Below, piece by piece: positions 11,732 to 21,191 of a stretch of 64,000 nt of DNA. Location: positions 31,846 to 95,845 of the forward strand of contig SWBL01000192.1 in NCBI GenBank assembly GCA_024195585.1, in the 5' to 3' direction. Below the pieces are notes generated by a model. The model searched no databases and was not told where the DNA came from. It saw nothing but the letters and a program-made list of their open reading frames with translations. The position numbers and the translations under genes were made by a program. Origin of the DNA: Aureobasidium sp. EXF-3400 (lineage: Eukaryota; Ascomycota; Dothideomycetes; Dothideales; Saccotheciaceae). Numbering within the stretch: position 1 is the first letter of the stretch; every line of letters begins with the position of its first letter.

Positions 11732-12579
11732 TTTGAGCATTTTTCTGGCGAAAACTTTTTGTGATACCACTTTTTTTTCTTCCCTTGACGACTTTTGTAT
11801 AGTAGATGAGAAACGTCAAGAATCGCTCGGTCTCAGAGACCTATTTTTCCTTTCCATCCGGGGTCGAGTCCGAAGTCCGAAGTGGTGATTTCTTCACTTG
11901 TGATGATTTGGTTATACAAGGCCGAGTCCTGAAGTTGAAGCATGAGGAGGTGTGGAGATGAAGTGCCTGCCATCTGAGGTGCGAGGTGGGAAGGGTAAAG
12001 GACAGGTGAGATGTTCCAAGGGTGTTCTTTTCCTGATATTCGTAGATGGTGGTAGGCAATGTGCGATTCAGGCGGTAAGCGGGGCGGTGGTAGTACAAGA
12101 AGAGGGGACGAGGCCAGGCGCTGGATCCAAGGTAGTGCGAGTGAGTGCGGTAGAGGCTGACTAGGAGCACATGCTCTTAACGAGAGTCAACAGAGGGTGA
12201 AAGAGACCGGCGACGAGGAAGACCATGTCTGAGGCGGCTCTGTGTACCGGCGAAAGCAGTAACTTGGTTTGGGTGAAGGAAACGAGAAGGACTGAGGAGA
12301 AGACGAGAAGAACGGATAGATGAACAAGTAGGGTATGGAGGAGGATTCAGACAAAGACGAGGCAGCAATTGCAGAAAAAAGTCTTGATGTCGTCTTTGCA
12401 GAGGTTGGAGCAAGAGTAGTATTGCAGGTAATATGCAAGAGCACAAGGCCAAGGCCAGGGCCATCAAGCGCTCAAGCTTTTCCTCATTTGGTTGGCGTCA
12501 AAGTCCCTTCTGCCTTCCAAGTCCGTCTCTTAACACCGTCCGTCGTTCCTGCCTACCTATAATTCCTACATCCACCAAA
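11732..12579. other. Intergenic EPL1 to KAE1
   Basis: No separate gene is supported. The right end is notable: an ATG at 12433 is in frame with KAE1 and would add 49 residues (see findings). Confidence 0.45.
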
Positions 12580-13692
12580 ATGGCTATCGCAATAGGTCTC
12601 GAAGGCTCTGCCAACAAGCTCGGCGTCGGTGTCATCCTCCATCCAAATTCTCAAGCCGACAGCCCTCAGTCACAACAGGCTCCTTCGAAACACGACAGCC
12701 CTCCAGTCCAAATCTTGTCCAATCTGCGTCATACCTATGTCTCGCCTCCAGGCTCTGGTTTCCTGCCCAAGGACACGGCTGCTCACCATCGCCGCTGGGT
12801 CGTGCGTCTGGTTAAGCAGGCCATGAAGCAAGCTAAGATCACCGTCGACGACATTGACTGCATCTGCTTCACCAAAGGCCCCGGCATGGGTGCTCCTCTT
12901 GGTGCCGTTGCTGTTGCTGCTCGTATGCTCTCTCTTCTCTGGAACAAGCCTCTTGTCGGTGTAAATCACTGTGTCGGCCACATCGAGATGGGCCGTGCCA
13001 TCACCGGTGCCCAGAACCCCGTCGTTCTCTACGTCTCCGGTGGAAACACCCAGATCATTGCATACAGTGCTCAACGCTACCGTATCTTCGGCGAGGCTCT
13101 CGATATCGCTGTTGGCAACTGTCTGGACAGATTCGCTCGAGTTCTCGCCATCAGCAACGACCCTGCTCCTGGTTACAACATTGAACAGATGGCTAAGAAG
13201 GGCAAGGTCCTGGTCGAGCTCCCCTACGCTGTCAAGGGCATGGACGTCAGTTTCTCCGGTATTCTCGCCCGTATCGAAGAATTGGCAAAGAAGCTAGAGG
13301 CTGGTCAGAACGCGAAGACTGAAGTATGGAAGGATGAAGAGACGGGAGAAGACATTACTCGCGAAGACTTGTGCTTCAGCTTGCAGGAGACTGTCTTTGC
13401 TATGCTGGTCGAGATCACTGAGCGCGCTATGGCTCACGTTGGTGCAAGTCAAGTTCTGATTGTTGGTGGTGTTGGCTGTAATGTCAGACTGCAAGACATG
13501 ATGGGCATGATGGCTAGCGAGCGCGGAGGAAGTGTCTTTGCGACTGATGAGCGATTCTGCATCGACAACGGTATCATGATCGCCCACGCCGGTCTGCTCG
13601 CTTACCGTATGGGTCAGACGACAGACATCATGGACAGCAGTTGCACACAGAGGTTTAGGACTGATGAACCATTGATCAATTGGAGAGACTAG
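12580..13692 (+). CDS. KAE1: tRNA N6-threonylcarbamoyladenosine synthase subunit Kae1 (KEOPS)
   Basis: Kae1 is the catalytic subunit of the KEOPS/EKC complex. It transfers threonylcarbamoyl to A37 of ANN-decoding tRNAs, and KEOPS also affects telomeres and transcription. It is a single exon of 370 residues, close to yeast Kae1. Signatures are the N-terminal [15 protein letters not shown]ase loop, GPGMGAPLG, the metal-binding [11 protein letters not shown] (His near 130 and 134), the LYVSGGNTQ loop, [17 protein letters not shown], and the C-terminal [13 protein letters not shown] and [12 protein letters not shown] motifs. The start at 12580 has a good context (ACCAAAATGG) and aligns with the family. 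It is convergent with the next minus-strand gene. Confidence 0.97.
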   Translation: MAIAIGLEGSANKLGVGVILHPNSQADSPQSQQAPSKHDSPPVQILSNLRHTYVSPPGSGFLPKDTAAHHRRWVVRLVKQAMKQAKITVDDIDCICFTKGPGMGAPLGAVAVAARMLSLLWNKPLVGVNHCVGHIEMGRAITGAQNPVVLYVSGGNTQIIAYSAQRYRIFGEALDIAVGNCLDRFARVLAISNDPAPGYNIEQMAKKGKVLVELPYAVKGMDVSFSGILARIEELAKKLEAGQNAKTEVWKDEETGEDITREDLCFSLQETVFAMLVEITERAMAHVGASQVLIVGGVGCNVRLQDMMGMMASERGGSVFATDERFCIDNGIMIAHAGLLAYRMGQTTDIMDSSCTQRFRTDEPLINWRD

Positions 13693-13821
13693 ATCTCGTT
13701 CTTGTTATACTGGAAGGTCATGGCTAAACTGCCAGCCCCCTGTATCTCCTCAACGCTTCCCCAACTCTTGAATCGTCCTGTATTGCACCTGCAATATCAA
13801 GGTCAAGCTCGCGGAGACTCT

Positions 13822-14431
13822 TCACTCATCGTCAGAGTCCTCAGCCTTGATGAGTCTCGACTTCTTGCGGAGGAGAGTTCTGCCCTCATCCTCGTCGTCG
13901 TCCTCCGCATCGCCACCGTCGACCTTCTTGGTGCGCTTCTTGGAGGGAGTGGACGCAGGAGCGCTCTTCTTGCCCTTGGGAGCGGCCTTGGGCTTGGCAG
14001 GGGTGTCTGTGTTGTTCCAGGTCAGATACGACCCAGATCGCTATCAAAGATACAAACTCACTGGGCGCAGTGGGAAGGGCGTTGCCGTCACCGTCACTGA
14101 AAAGCTTCTTCTTGATGACACCTGAAGCAGAGCAACAGTCAGCCTGATAGGCGCAAACAATAGCAGAAAGAACTTCATAACTTACCCCAACAGTTGGAGG
14201 TAGTCTTCATGGTGTTGAAACCGGCAGCCTTCATGAGCTTCTCCATGTCAACCTGGTCTTGTCAGCCCAGTGCGCGCGGATCGTGATGTGCTGACGCCTT
14301 ACTTCGGGAGGACCAGACTTGAGGCAGCGCCAGGCGGCCTTCAGCACCATTTCCTCCTTCTCGGTGAAGACAGGTCCCTTCTTGTCAGCCTTGGTGGGAG
14401 ACTCGCCCTTGTCGGATTCGTTGTCGGACAT
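13822..14431 (-). CDS. Small four-exon basic/acidic protein, probably nuclear
   Basis: I reconstruct a 146-residue protein from exons, in reading order, 14431-14303, 14252-14186, 14121-14062 and 14006-13822, with introns of 50, 64 and 55 nt. All junctions are GT-AG and keep frame. The N-terminus is acidic and Ser-rich. Next comes a folded-looking segment (about residues 21-72: FTEKEEMVLKAAWRCLKSG, then DMEKLMKAAGF and a CWGVIKKKL helix), which resembles a small helical DNA- or histone-binding domain. The tail has Lys/Pro/Ala-rich basic stretches, as in linker histone tails, and ends in acidic DSDDE. I do not recognise a named family; similar short proteins occur in ascomycetes. Nuclear location is inference from composition. 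Confidence 0.75.
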
Positions 14432-15233
14432 GATGATAGTATTGAAAGAAAGATGAGGATCTGGATGGGTCGTGTTGTATGATGGGAAGAGGAAGAAGAA
14501 TAGGTCGAGCTGTTGTCGGAATTTATAGACAAGCCTTCACACCCGTTGTGCCCGACAACACGATCCGCTTAGTCGTCGTCTCAGTGGGTGTTTTCGTTGT
14601 CACTCCCCATCAATATTCCTTCTTTGGGCGCGGTCCATCTGCCGATTCTCCTCTTTCCAGCTCTCTTTTCTTCTTCTCATGCCAAATCTCAGCCCGCAAA
14701 GTGGCATTTCACATCGAGAGATTCTTCGTCCTTGTTCACTTCCAGTCTTCGGATGGATGTTTCGCGCATCCAGTCAATACAAAAGTACCAGTCGTTCGAG
14801 GCTCTCGTCCTCCATCTATCGTGGCTCTGGACATATTGCAGCAAGCTGTTACTCCCTCAGCCGAGAGCTGCCTGGAGATACGATCGTGAGTGAACTGACT
14901 CTGGGGAAGAAGCCGGCCTTGACAAGGACCTCTTCTATAACAGCAGCTTCTGAGTAGCTACCACTGGCCTCAGTGAGTCCAACACACCAAATTAGCAAGC
15001 GCATGCATATAGCTTGCCTCTACCTCACTCCTCCCTTCTCACACACTACACTTCAATTAAGTTCTCTGACCAGGACTACCTTCCTCCTTACAACACACTT
15101 CTGGACTACATCATCTACAATTCACCTTGGTCACAGCACCTCACCTCAACAACCCTCTCTTACCTCGTATGTTCTTCAACTCATCCTCGGTCAACACGAT
15201 CAAGGTTGACAGATCTTTGCATCAGAACTAATC
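14432..15233. other. Divergent promoter region
   Basis: I see no gene between the small nuclear-type protein (-) and the F-box-like gene (+). Short frames here show no recognisable protein, and the region is C/T-rich. Confidence 0.45.
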
Positions 15234-16166
15234 ATGCGTGCGACACGCCTCCAGACCAAGAAGCGCGCCAAAGTTCGCAAACGAATCATCAACAACATCA
15301 TGAGCAAGAGCAAGAGCGAGGAGCCTGCCAATACCACTACTGCTATGGCCAGCAGCTCTACTGAAGGTCTTCCTGCCCAACATGTTCCTGCTGGAGCGTT
15401 CCCTCTGCTCAGTCTGCCCGGCGAGGTGCTGAACATGATTATCAAAGAGGCCGTTACCGCTCCCAACAATGAGATCATCATGCTCGAGACCGCCACAACT
15501 CCTGCCTTCGCCCGCGTCAACAGATATCTGCGCAAGAGCGTCCTGCCCATCTACCTCGCCGTTAACACCTTCCGCGTCTTCACCGAAGAACCTCCTATTG
15601 CCAAAAACCACCAGGCCATGGAAGCCAAGTTCAAAATCCAGAACCAGGTCATGGATTGGTTGAACCCGCTTGGCTACACCACACCCCTCTTCAAGAGCTT
15701 GATCGTCCATTTCGGTGTGGAGGACGATGCTCAAATGATCTTGGAGTACTCGCACGTGGCCAGAGGTTTGACGGTCAGACATGAAGCCTCATGCCGCTAC
15801 TGCTACAAACTCGGCGAGCGCCACCCTGTCCTCCCTCGCGCCATTCTCGACAGCATGCCCCTCAGTATCAACCTCCGCCACCACATCGAACAAGCCGAAG
15901 AACGCAACACCATCATTGCCAGTGAGCATGCCCTCACCATCAATGACCTCGAAAACGATGTCTACAGCAAGGCTACCGGTATCAAGAGACATACCTTGGC
16001 TCTCAGTATGGCGAACATCATGGGTATCGAGCGTGTCATCAACCAGGGTTCGATGGTTTTTTCCATGGCTGTTCACACCATCAACATGAAGCGTCTGAAG
16101 GATACGCCTAACATCATCAAGCACCAGAACGTGGATTACATTCTGCGCAAAGACACAAGCACTTGA
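15234..16166 (+). CDS. F-box-like hypothetical protein
   Basis: This is an intronless 310-residue frame. A basic N-terminus (RLQTKKRAKVRKR) could be a nuclear signal. Residues about 57-75 (FPLLSLPGEVLNMIIKEAV) look like the first helix of an F-box, followed by a body typical of ascomycete F-box-like proteins with a CRYC motif. Such proteins often recruit substrates to SCF ubiquitin ligases, but only the helix-1 resemblance supports this, so the role is tentative. An internal Met at 15300 is an alternative start. Confidence 0.65.
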   Translation: MRATRLQTKKRAKVRKRIINNIMSKSKSEEPANTTTAMASSSTEGLPAQHVPAGAFPLLSLPGEVLNMIIKEAVTAPNNEIIMLETATTPAFARVNRYLRKSVLPIYLAVNTFRVFTEEPPIAKNHQAMEAKFKIQNQVMDWLNPLGYTTPLFKSLIVHFGVEDDAQMILEYSHVARGLTVRHEASCRYCYKLGERHPVLPRAILDSMPLSINLRHHIEQAEERNTIIASEHALTINDLENDVYSKATGIKRHTLALSMANIMGIERVINQGSMVFSMAVHTINMKRLKDTPNIIKHQNVDYILRKDTST

Positions 16167-16712
16167 AGCATCAAGAGTACGGGAGGAAGGGAAAATGGAA
16201 GTGCGATAGCGGCTGGGGTTTTGAGGCAGGGCTTTGATCTTTTGCGATTCGGGGAGGTTCTGCTCGGGAAACGATCTTTGCAGGAAGGGGCTTTACTTTG
16301 CAGATGCAGGATACTCTTCTGATATGCTTCTTCTGGGCATGTATCCTGCGATATCCTTCTCTGGAGGAAGTTTTCTGCTCTTGTATACTATGCGGTAATT
16401 CGAATTGAGCAGATGGTTTTCCCGAATTGCCCAAGCCGTCCATTGAGGTGCTCATTTTACCAAAGTTATTAGGCTCATTGCAAGCGACAAAACTCCAGAC
16501 CCTCATTGGGCTTTGATGCCAAACGATGATTGATCGTGTGATTCATCAAATCTAACTTGAGGCGCAAGAGAGAGGTTGATAAGATGAAGGCCAGGGTGAC
16601 TGAGGAAGCCAAGGCCAACTTTAGTCTGCAACTACGTCAACCTCGTGATTGACAAAACTTCCCAGTCGCAACAATTCACCTTCCCTTCACACACCACACA
16701 TCGCACAACACC
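16167..16712. other. Intergenic, F-box-like to SPP2
   Basis: Nothing recognisable; it is presumed to be a 3' region followed by the SPP2 promoter. Confidence 0.5.
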
Positions 16713-18164
16713 ATGACCTCTCTCTCCTTCTCTCTCGGTGGCCCTTCTTCAAAATCATCCCAACGACCCTCTCCCCCACCCACAAAAAGAACAAACGGCA
16801 CCAAACGCGACCATGCCGCCCTTCTTGATGACGCCAGCGACGACGAAGACGCCACTCACACAAAACGACAAACCATCACTCATTTCGACACCGCAGTGGG
16901 TGGTGCCATAAACGTCAAAGCGCCCAAAAAGGAAGAGAAGGCTCCGTTGGTGATTACAGCGCTCGCGAATAGGGATTGGAGGGAAGCGAGCAAGCGACAA
17001 CGAGCGCAGAAGTATGGAATTAGTGCTGAGCAGTTGGATGCGAGGAAAGAACAACATGCGCAAGGAAACGCTCAAGGAGCAGATACAGTTGTTAAAGAGA
17101 CGGAAGCTGTAAAGTATGGGCTAAATGTCTTTGCGCCCAGCTCTGTCTTGCCAGAGGATATTGTGGAAGAAGAGCAGCAACAGCAAGAGGAAACTCCACA
17201 ACAGAAGACTTCAGAACAACTCGCCATCGATGCCTTGACTGGCGCAGCGCCTACATCAACCCTCACCATCCCTGCGGCACCGATTACAGAAGAAGATGCC
17301 TTTGCATCAACCTTCCACTCTGCACCCCCCGCTCCCTCATTATCAGACTACACCGCCGTCCCCGTAGAAGAATACGGCGCCGCTATGCTCCGCGGTATGG
17401 GCTGGAAAGGGCCCTCCACCGTTCCCTCTGCAACAAAACCTGGCAAGAAAGCCCTACCGCCAGCAAAACGACCTGCCTTGCTGGGAATAGGCGCAGACCC
17501 CAATGCCGCACAACAAGCCGAAGAACTAGGTGCTTGGGGAAAAAGCTCCTCACGCGCAACAAGAGGCAAAGAACCTACAATGTTTATCCCTGTGTCTATG
17601 AAAAACAAACGCACAGGAGAAACTTTGACGGAAGAAGAATTGAAGAATAAAATTCGCAGGGATAAGGAAGAAGCTGAGAATAACCGGTTTGTGGTTAATG
17701 AGTTGGAAATCAGGGGGAAAAGCAGGAGAGATGATGGTGGCTCAAGGAGAAAAGACGATTCTGATGCAGAAGAAAAGAGACGAAGAAGAGATAAGGAAAG
17801 AGACAGAGATTACGACCGTCACGAGAGATCTAAGGACCACCGCGACCGCAAAGACAAAAGAGATCGATCACGCGATCAACACCGCGAGAGAGATAGCAAA
17901 AGAGAGTCTTCTCGCGATCGTTACGACAAAAAGTCTTCATCGCATAGGAGAGATCGTTCAAAGTCCCGCGATCGGGATCATGAGAGAAGAGACAGAGACA
18001 GAGATTACGATCGCAGAGACAGAGAGAAGGACTATGATAGAAGGGACAGAGACAGAAGAGACAAGACAGACTCTGGGAAAAGAGATCGCTATGAGGATAC
18101 GCACAAGTCTTCGAGTCGTAGAGATAGAGATGGAGATGGTTATCATCGGTCTTCGCGGAGATAG
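16713..18164 (+). CDS. SPP2: Pre-mRNA-splicing factor Spp2-like G-patch protein
   Basis: Spp2 (GPKOW in animals) activates the DEAH helicase Prp2 for the first catalytic activation of the spliceosome. This single exon encodes 483 residues. The N-terminus (SLSFSLGG) and the ALANRDWREASKRQRAQKYGI segment match fungal Spp2 proteins. The Spp2/G-patch-like core is at about residues 222-236 (VPVEEYGAAMLRGMGWKG). A basic RRD-KEEAENN segment precedes a C-terminal third made almost only of Arg, Asp, Lys, Ser and Glu in RD/RE/RS patterns, which yeast Spp2 lacks. The tail may help localise the protein to splicing condensates, by analogy with RS-like domains (inference). Confidence 0.85.
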   Translation: MTSLSFSLGGPSSKSSQRPSPPPTKRTNGTKRDHAALLDDASDDEDATHTKRQTITHFDTAVGGAINVKAPKKEEKAPLVITALANRDWREASKRQRAQKYGISAEQLDARKEQHAQGNAQGADTVVKETEAVKYGLNVFAPSSVLPEDIVEEEQQQQEETPQQKTSEQLAIDALTGAAPTSTLTIPAAPITEEDAFASTFHSAPPAPSLSDYTAVPVEEYGAAMLRGMGWKGPSTVPSATKPGKKALPPAKRPALLGIGADPNAAQQAEELGAWGKSSSRATRGKEPTMFIPVSMKNKRTGETLTEEELKNKIRRDKEEAENNRFVVNELEIRGKSRRDDGGSRRKDDSDAEEKRRRRDKERDRDYDRHERSKDHRDRKDKRDRSRDQHRERDSKRESSRDRYDKKSSSHRRDRSKSRDRDHERRDRDRDYDRRDREKDYDRRDRDRRDKTDSGKRDRYEDTHKSSSRRDRDGDGYHRSSRR

Positions 18165-18261
18165 ATGCGTTGATGGGATATGAGACTCCCCTTTCTGGAG
18201 ATGGTTGATCGAAAATGATATCCAAAACTTCTACCTTCCATTTAAATCTCTAGCTGTGAGA

Positions 18262-18298
18262 TACTTGGTCTCAAGTCCAAAAGCGCTTGAGACAAGTG
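18262..18298. repeat. Inverted repeat (12-bp arms)
   Basis: ACTTG-G-TCTCAAG at the left and CTTGAGACAAGT at the right are reverse complements apart from one bulged base, separated by a short loop. It sits just upstream of the three-copy repeat and about 100 nt after the SPP2 stop, so it may be part of a terminator or repeat boundary. Confidence 0.6.
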
Positions 18299-18299
18299 A

Positions 18300-18850
18300 C
18301 TATAGAAATGCACAATTGCGTTGGAAAACATGAAAGATCCACTGAGAGTTGCAATATCATTGGCTCTCTATGGACTTGACTTCCATCTCGGAAGAACTGT
18401 GCAGTTTTATAGCTTCCTTTCCGCGTGCATCTAGTTGTGAGAGCACTCTATCACCCCTTTATCATCCCTTGTCTCTCTCCTATCGTCCTTCTGCGACTGT
18501 CTAAGATACTATAAGGATGCACGAATACTTCCAGATGCTAGATGCATCCGAAGAGAGCCCATGAAATTACTACTCTCAGTGGATGCTTCCTGTTTATTAA
18601 CATGACTGTGCGTTCTGACGATTCTAATTCTATCCATATGTGAGCAAGAGATACGGACTTTACTCCCCTGGATACTCCCCTTCCACCTTCTCATACTCCT
18701 ACTACAGAAGCATAAATGCTATAACAATGCACAATATTTTCCATATAGTAGCTATGCCCATGGAGAGCCCGCGATGTGACGACTCTCCGTGGATGCTTCT
18801 TTTTCAGTAGAAGTACCCTGCATTTTAGCAGCTCCAAACCCTCCTATACG
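18300..18850. repeat. Three diverged tandem copies of a ~210-bp hairpin unit
   Basis: Copies begin at about 18300, 18509 and 18719, each with CTATA-(2-3 nt)-ATGCAC, giving a period of 209-210 bp. Each copy has, 36-39 nt further on, an imperfect inverted repeat with a GAGAG/CTCTC core: 18338-18374, 18545-18585 and 18758-18792 (for example CCATGGAGAG and CTCTCCGTGG). Weaker matches continue after each hairpin (CTGTGCAGTTTTA, CTGTGCGTTCTGA, CCTGCATTTTAG). The third copy seems to fade near 18850. The array lies between two convergent genes. No reading frame or known element accounts for it. Confidence 0.65.
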
Positions 18851-18983
18851 TGGTTACGAGCGTAACGAATGTGCAAAAATCATCGAATCACAGCAGCAAA
18901 TGTAGATCATTTAGAAAGTGTTTTGTGAGAAAAAATTGTATTTGCTATGCCCATTGCTGTCTCATGCTTTGTTCCCCTTTGTA

Positions 18984-19727
18984 TCACTCCATCCATGCCC
19001 CCTCAACTCTGCCCCCAACCCACCTCTCAACCTCAATCTCCCACTGTCTCTCTTCCCAAACATCAACATCATACCCCTCCCTATACTCCCCTGAACACAT
19101 CTCCCTCACCATATCCCCAGAGATCGGTACATCATATAGTGAAACCTCGTAAATTTCAGGAGGTGGGATGGCGACTTCACAATTGGGGTCTATAGAGTTG
19201 CGCCATGCGGAGATTCTGTCGTAGGTGGTGGAGGCTTCGGAGGGGGTGATGAGCGAGCGATCGGGGCGTGTGAGGTCTGCGATGAGAGTGGCGTGTTGAT
19301 GGGTATGGGGTGCAGAGGCAGGAGTAGGGATGGACTGAACCCCTGTGAGGTGCTGCAAATACCCCATCAACATCCCCTCATCCACTCTATTCACCGGTGT
19401 ATTGCACCACACCAAAAACCCAGCCAACTTTACCCTTTTCTCCCTAACTTCTCTCTTTGCTGCCACAACTGCATTTTGCAAATTATCTTGATGGTAAGCA
19501 AAGTATGCAGTTGCCCTGCAGGTTTCTACAGCAGAGTGAGTGGCTGCGAACTCGGCTAGGGAGGAAGAAGCAATGGAACACCATTCTCTATAGTGGGATT
19601 TGGTGCGGCGGCAGAAGAGGCGGGCAGAGAGGATCTCGGTGTTGAGATGGGAGAGGATTTGGTGGTAGAGGGTTGTGAAGGGGGTAGTTGGGGAAGAGGG
19701 AGTAGGGAGGTTGTTGTGAGAAGCCAT
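18984..19727 (-). CDS. Hypothetical protein, 247 residues
   Basis: This is a single open frame from a real ATG at 19727. The first half is mostly alpha-helical in character (TLYHQILSHLNTEILSARLFCRRTKSHYREWCSIASSSLAEFAATHSAVETC), followed by QDNLQNAVVAAKREVREKRVKLAGFLVWC and an acidic, Trp-rich C-terminus. Residue composition looks natural, which supports a real gene, but I recognise no family or motif. It is convergent with SPP2, with the hairpin repeats between their 3' ends. A GATGTT repeat lies directly before the start. Confidence 0.6.
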   Translation of the reverse strand: MASHNNLPTPSSPTTPFTTLYHQILSHLNTEILSARLFCRRTKSHYREWCSIASSSLAEFAATHSAVETCRATAYFAYHQDNLQNAVVAAKREVREKRVKLAGFLVWCNTPVNRVDEGMLMGYLQHLTGVQSIPTPASAPHTHQHATLIADLTRPDRSLITPSEASTTYDRISAWRNSIDPNCEVAIPPPEIYEVSLYDVPISGDMVREMCSGEYREGYDVDVWEERQWEIEVERWVGGRVEGAWME

Positions 19728-20454
19728 TTTGATGTTGATGTTGATGTTGATGATGATCTTGATGTAATGCCCAAAGGTTTTGATATGATAGTGTAAAGGT
19801 TGGAGGTGGTTTTGATGAAGTTGGTGTTTCTGGACCTGTTCGCGTACGATTCGAAGAATTGAAAAGAGAGAGAAATAGCAACGAGGACATTTTCTTGTAG
19901 ATACTCAGTATGACTCTTCTCTTGCAGAACCAGTGAGAGAGAGCGTATCGGTAACCATCTTTGAGGGAGTTTACCACGCGATTCGCTTGCAGAGTCTTCG
20001 CAGCCAGTACTTTGATGGCAGGCAGGAGGAAATCCCAATACTATACCAATACCTTTGAAATTAACAGCATTGCGAAGGGACGTGAGACAATGCCAGAAAC
20101 GACATTAGAAACAACAGTTACCATGATTTGCCGCATAGCATATAGTGGTTCTGTCAAGTCCACGAGGGAGGACTTGGGTCCATATCACATGACCAGAAGG
20201 TTTGCGAAGCGAGCATACGCGACCGATACCATGCGTATAGACGAGGAGTCGGAGAAAACTTGCGTACGGCGACTCTCGCTAGACTCGATTCGGTGGGCAG
20301 CCTTCAACCTCTGATGCGGCGAATCTCGGGCGAAAAGTTTGTCACTGGTATATCAGTTTCTGGTCGAACGACCCAGTGCGGTGTCGGTGGCGACATTGCT
20401 CGGCTTCAAAAACACAGACCGAGAATACCCGATGACAAGGAGTGCAAAAAGAAA
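19728..20454. other. Intergenic, with GATGTT microsatellite
   Basis: Positions about 19730-19765 carry an imperfect GATGTT/GATGAT repeat just before the start of the 247-residue gene. The rest shows no gene. Confidence 0.5.
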
Positions 20455-20579
20455 CACCATGGGCAGGATTCGAACCTGCGACCTCCCGATCCTCGAGGGA
20501 GAGTATTAGGAACTTAGGTAAGCGAATGTAGGAATTTAGGTTACCGGATCGGGTGTGCTGACCACTGCACCACCATGGT
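20455..20579 (-). tRNA. tRNA with ~50-nt intron, isotype Arg(CCG) or Pro(CGG)
   Basis: On the minus strand the acceptor arms ACCATGG and CCATGGT pair fully. The D arm has GTGC/GCAC with A14, G18, G19 and A21, and the T arm is GCAGG-TTCGAAT-CCTGC. The anticodon stem CCCGA/TCGGG is interrupted by an insert of about 50 nt at the normal intron site. Strict numbering gives anticodon CGG (Pro) but with C at position 33. Shifting by one gives T33, CCG (Arg) and G37 but an A-A mismatch at the stem base. The CCA end is not encoded. The intron contains two similar TTAGG-rich stretches. It could be functional or a pseudogene with an insertion. Confidence 0.7.
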
Positions 20580-21191
20580 CAAGGGGGGACCTAACTTACT
20601 CAGTATATAAGGGTTGCCCCTAGGGGTGGCTTGAACATCGAGTTCATCAGCAGACTTGCGGGAAGCGGGAAGCTTCTTCCATACCCGAACGAACGCCAAT
20701 CAGGCAAAGTCCCCTGGTTTCTAGCATTAGCTAAGTCCAAGGGGTGTTTTTAGCATTGTGGTGGTTTTCATTAAGCGCCTGACCACAATATCCAACTGTT
20801 GCTGACTGTCCTTGAGATTCCATGGTGATGATATTGTTTGATGTTGGGAGGCGACAGGGTCAACACTGAGTTGGCGTCACGTCCTGTTGTTCTCGAAGGA
20901 TATAGTCGAACATCTACCATGAAAGGGAGTCGGAGTAAGGCTGAGGTGTCTGGAGTCTGAGCATATCATAAAAGGGGCATGCCCACGCAAAGTTACTGGA
21001 AGTCGAGACCACTAGGCAGATCTGGGCACGAGTCAACGAATAAAGGCGACTGGATCAAGACGAGAAGGAGATAAAGAATAATGGAATACAAACGCCTGGT
21101 TGACGTAACCTATATATATGGGGTATAATCCTGACCGTAGCGCCCCGTAAGATAAACATGAGTAAAAGTTCGAGAAGACGCAGGTGGAAGT
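20580..21191. other. Intergenic between tRNA and CDO
   Basis: No gene is seen. Just upstream of the tRNA a short palindrome (GCCCCTAGGGG) occurs near 20616-20626. Confidence 0.45.

Noticed and set aside
20260..20517. 85-codon frame ending over the tRNA
   Set aside because: Its GQDSNLRPPDPR end is the well-known artefact of translating a tRNA gene.
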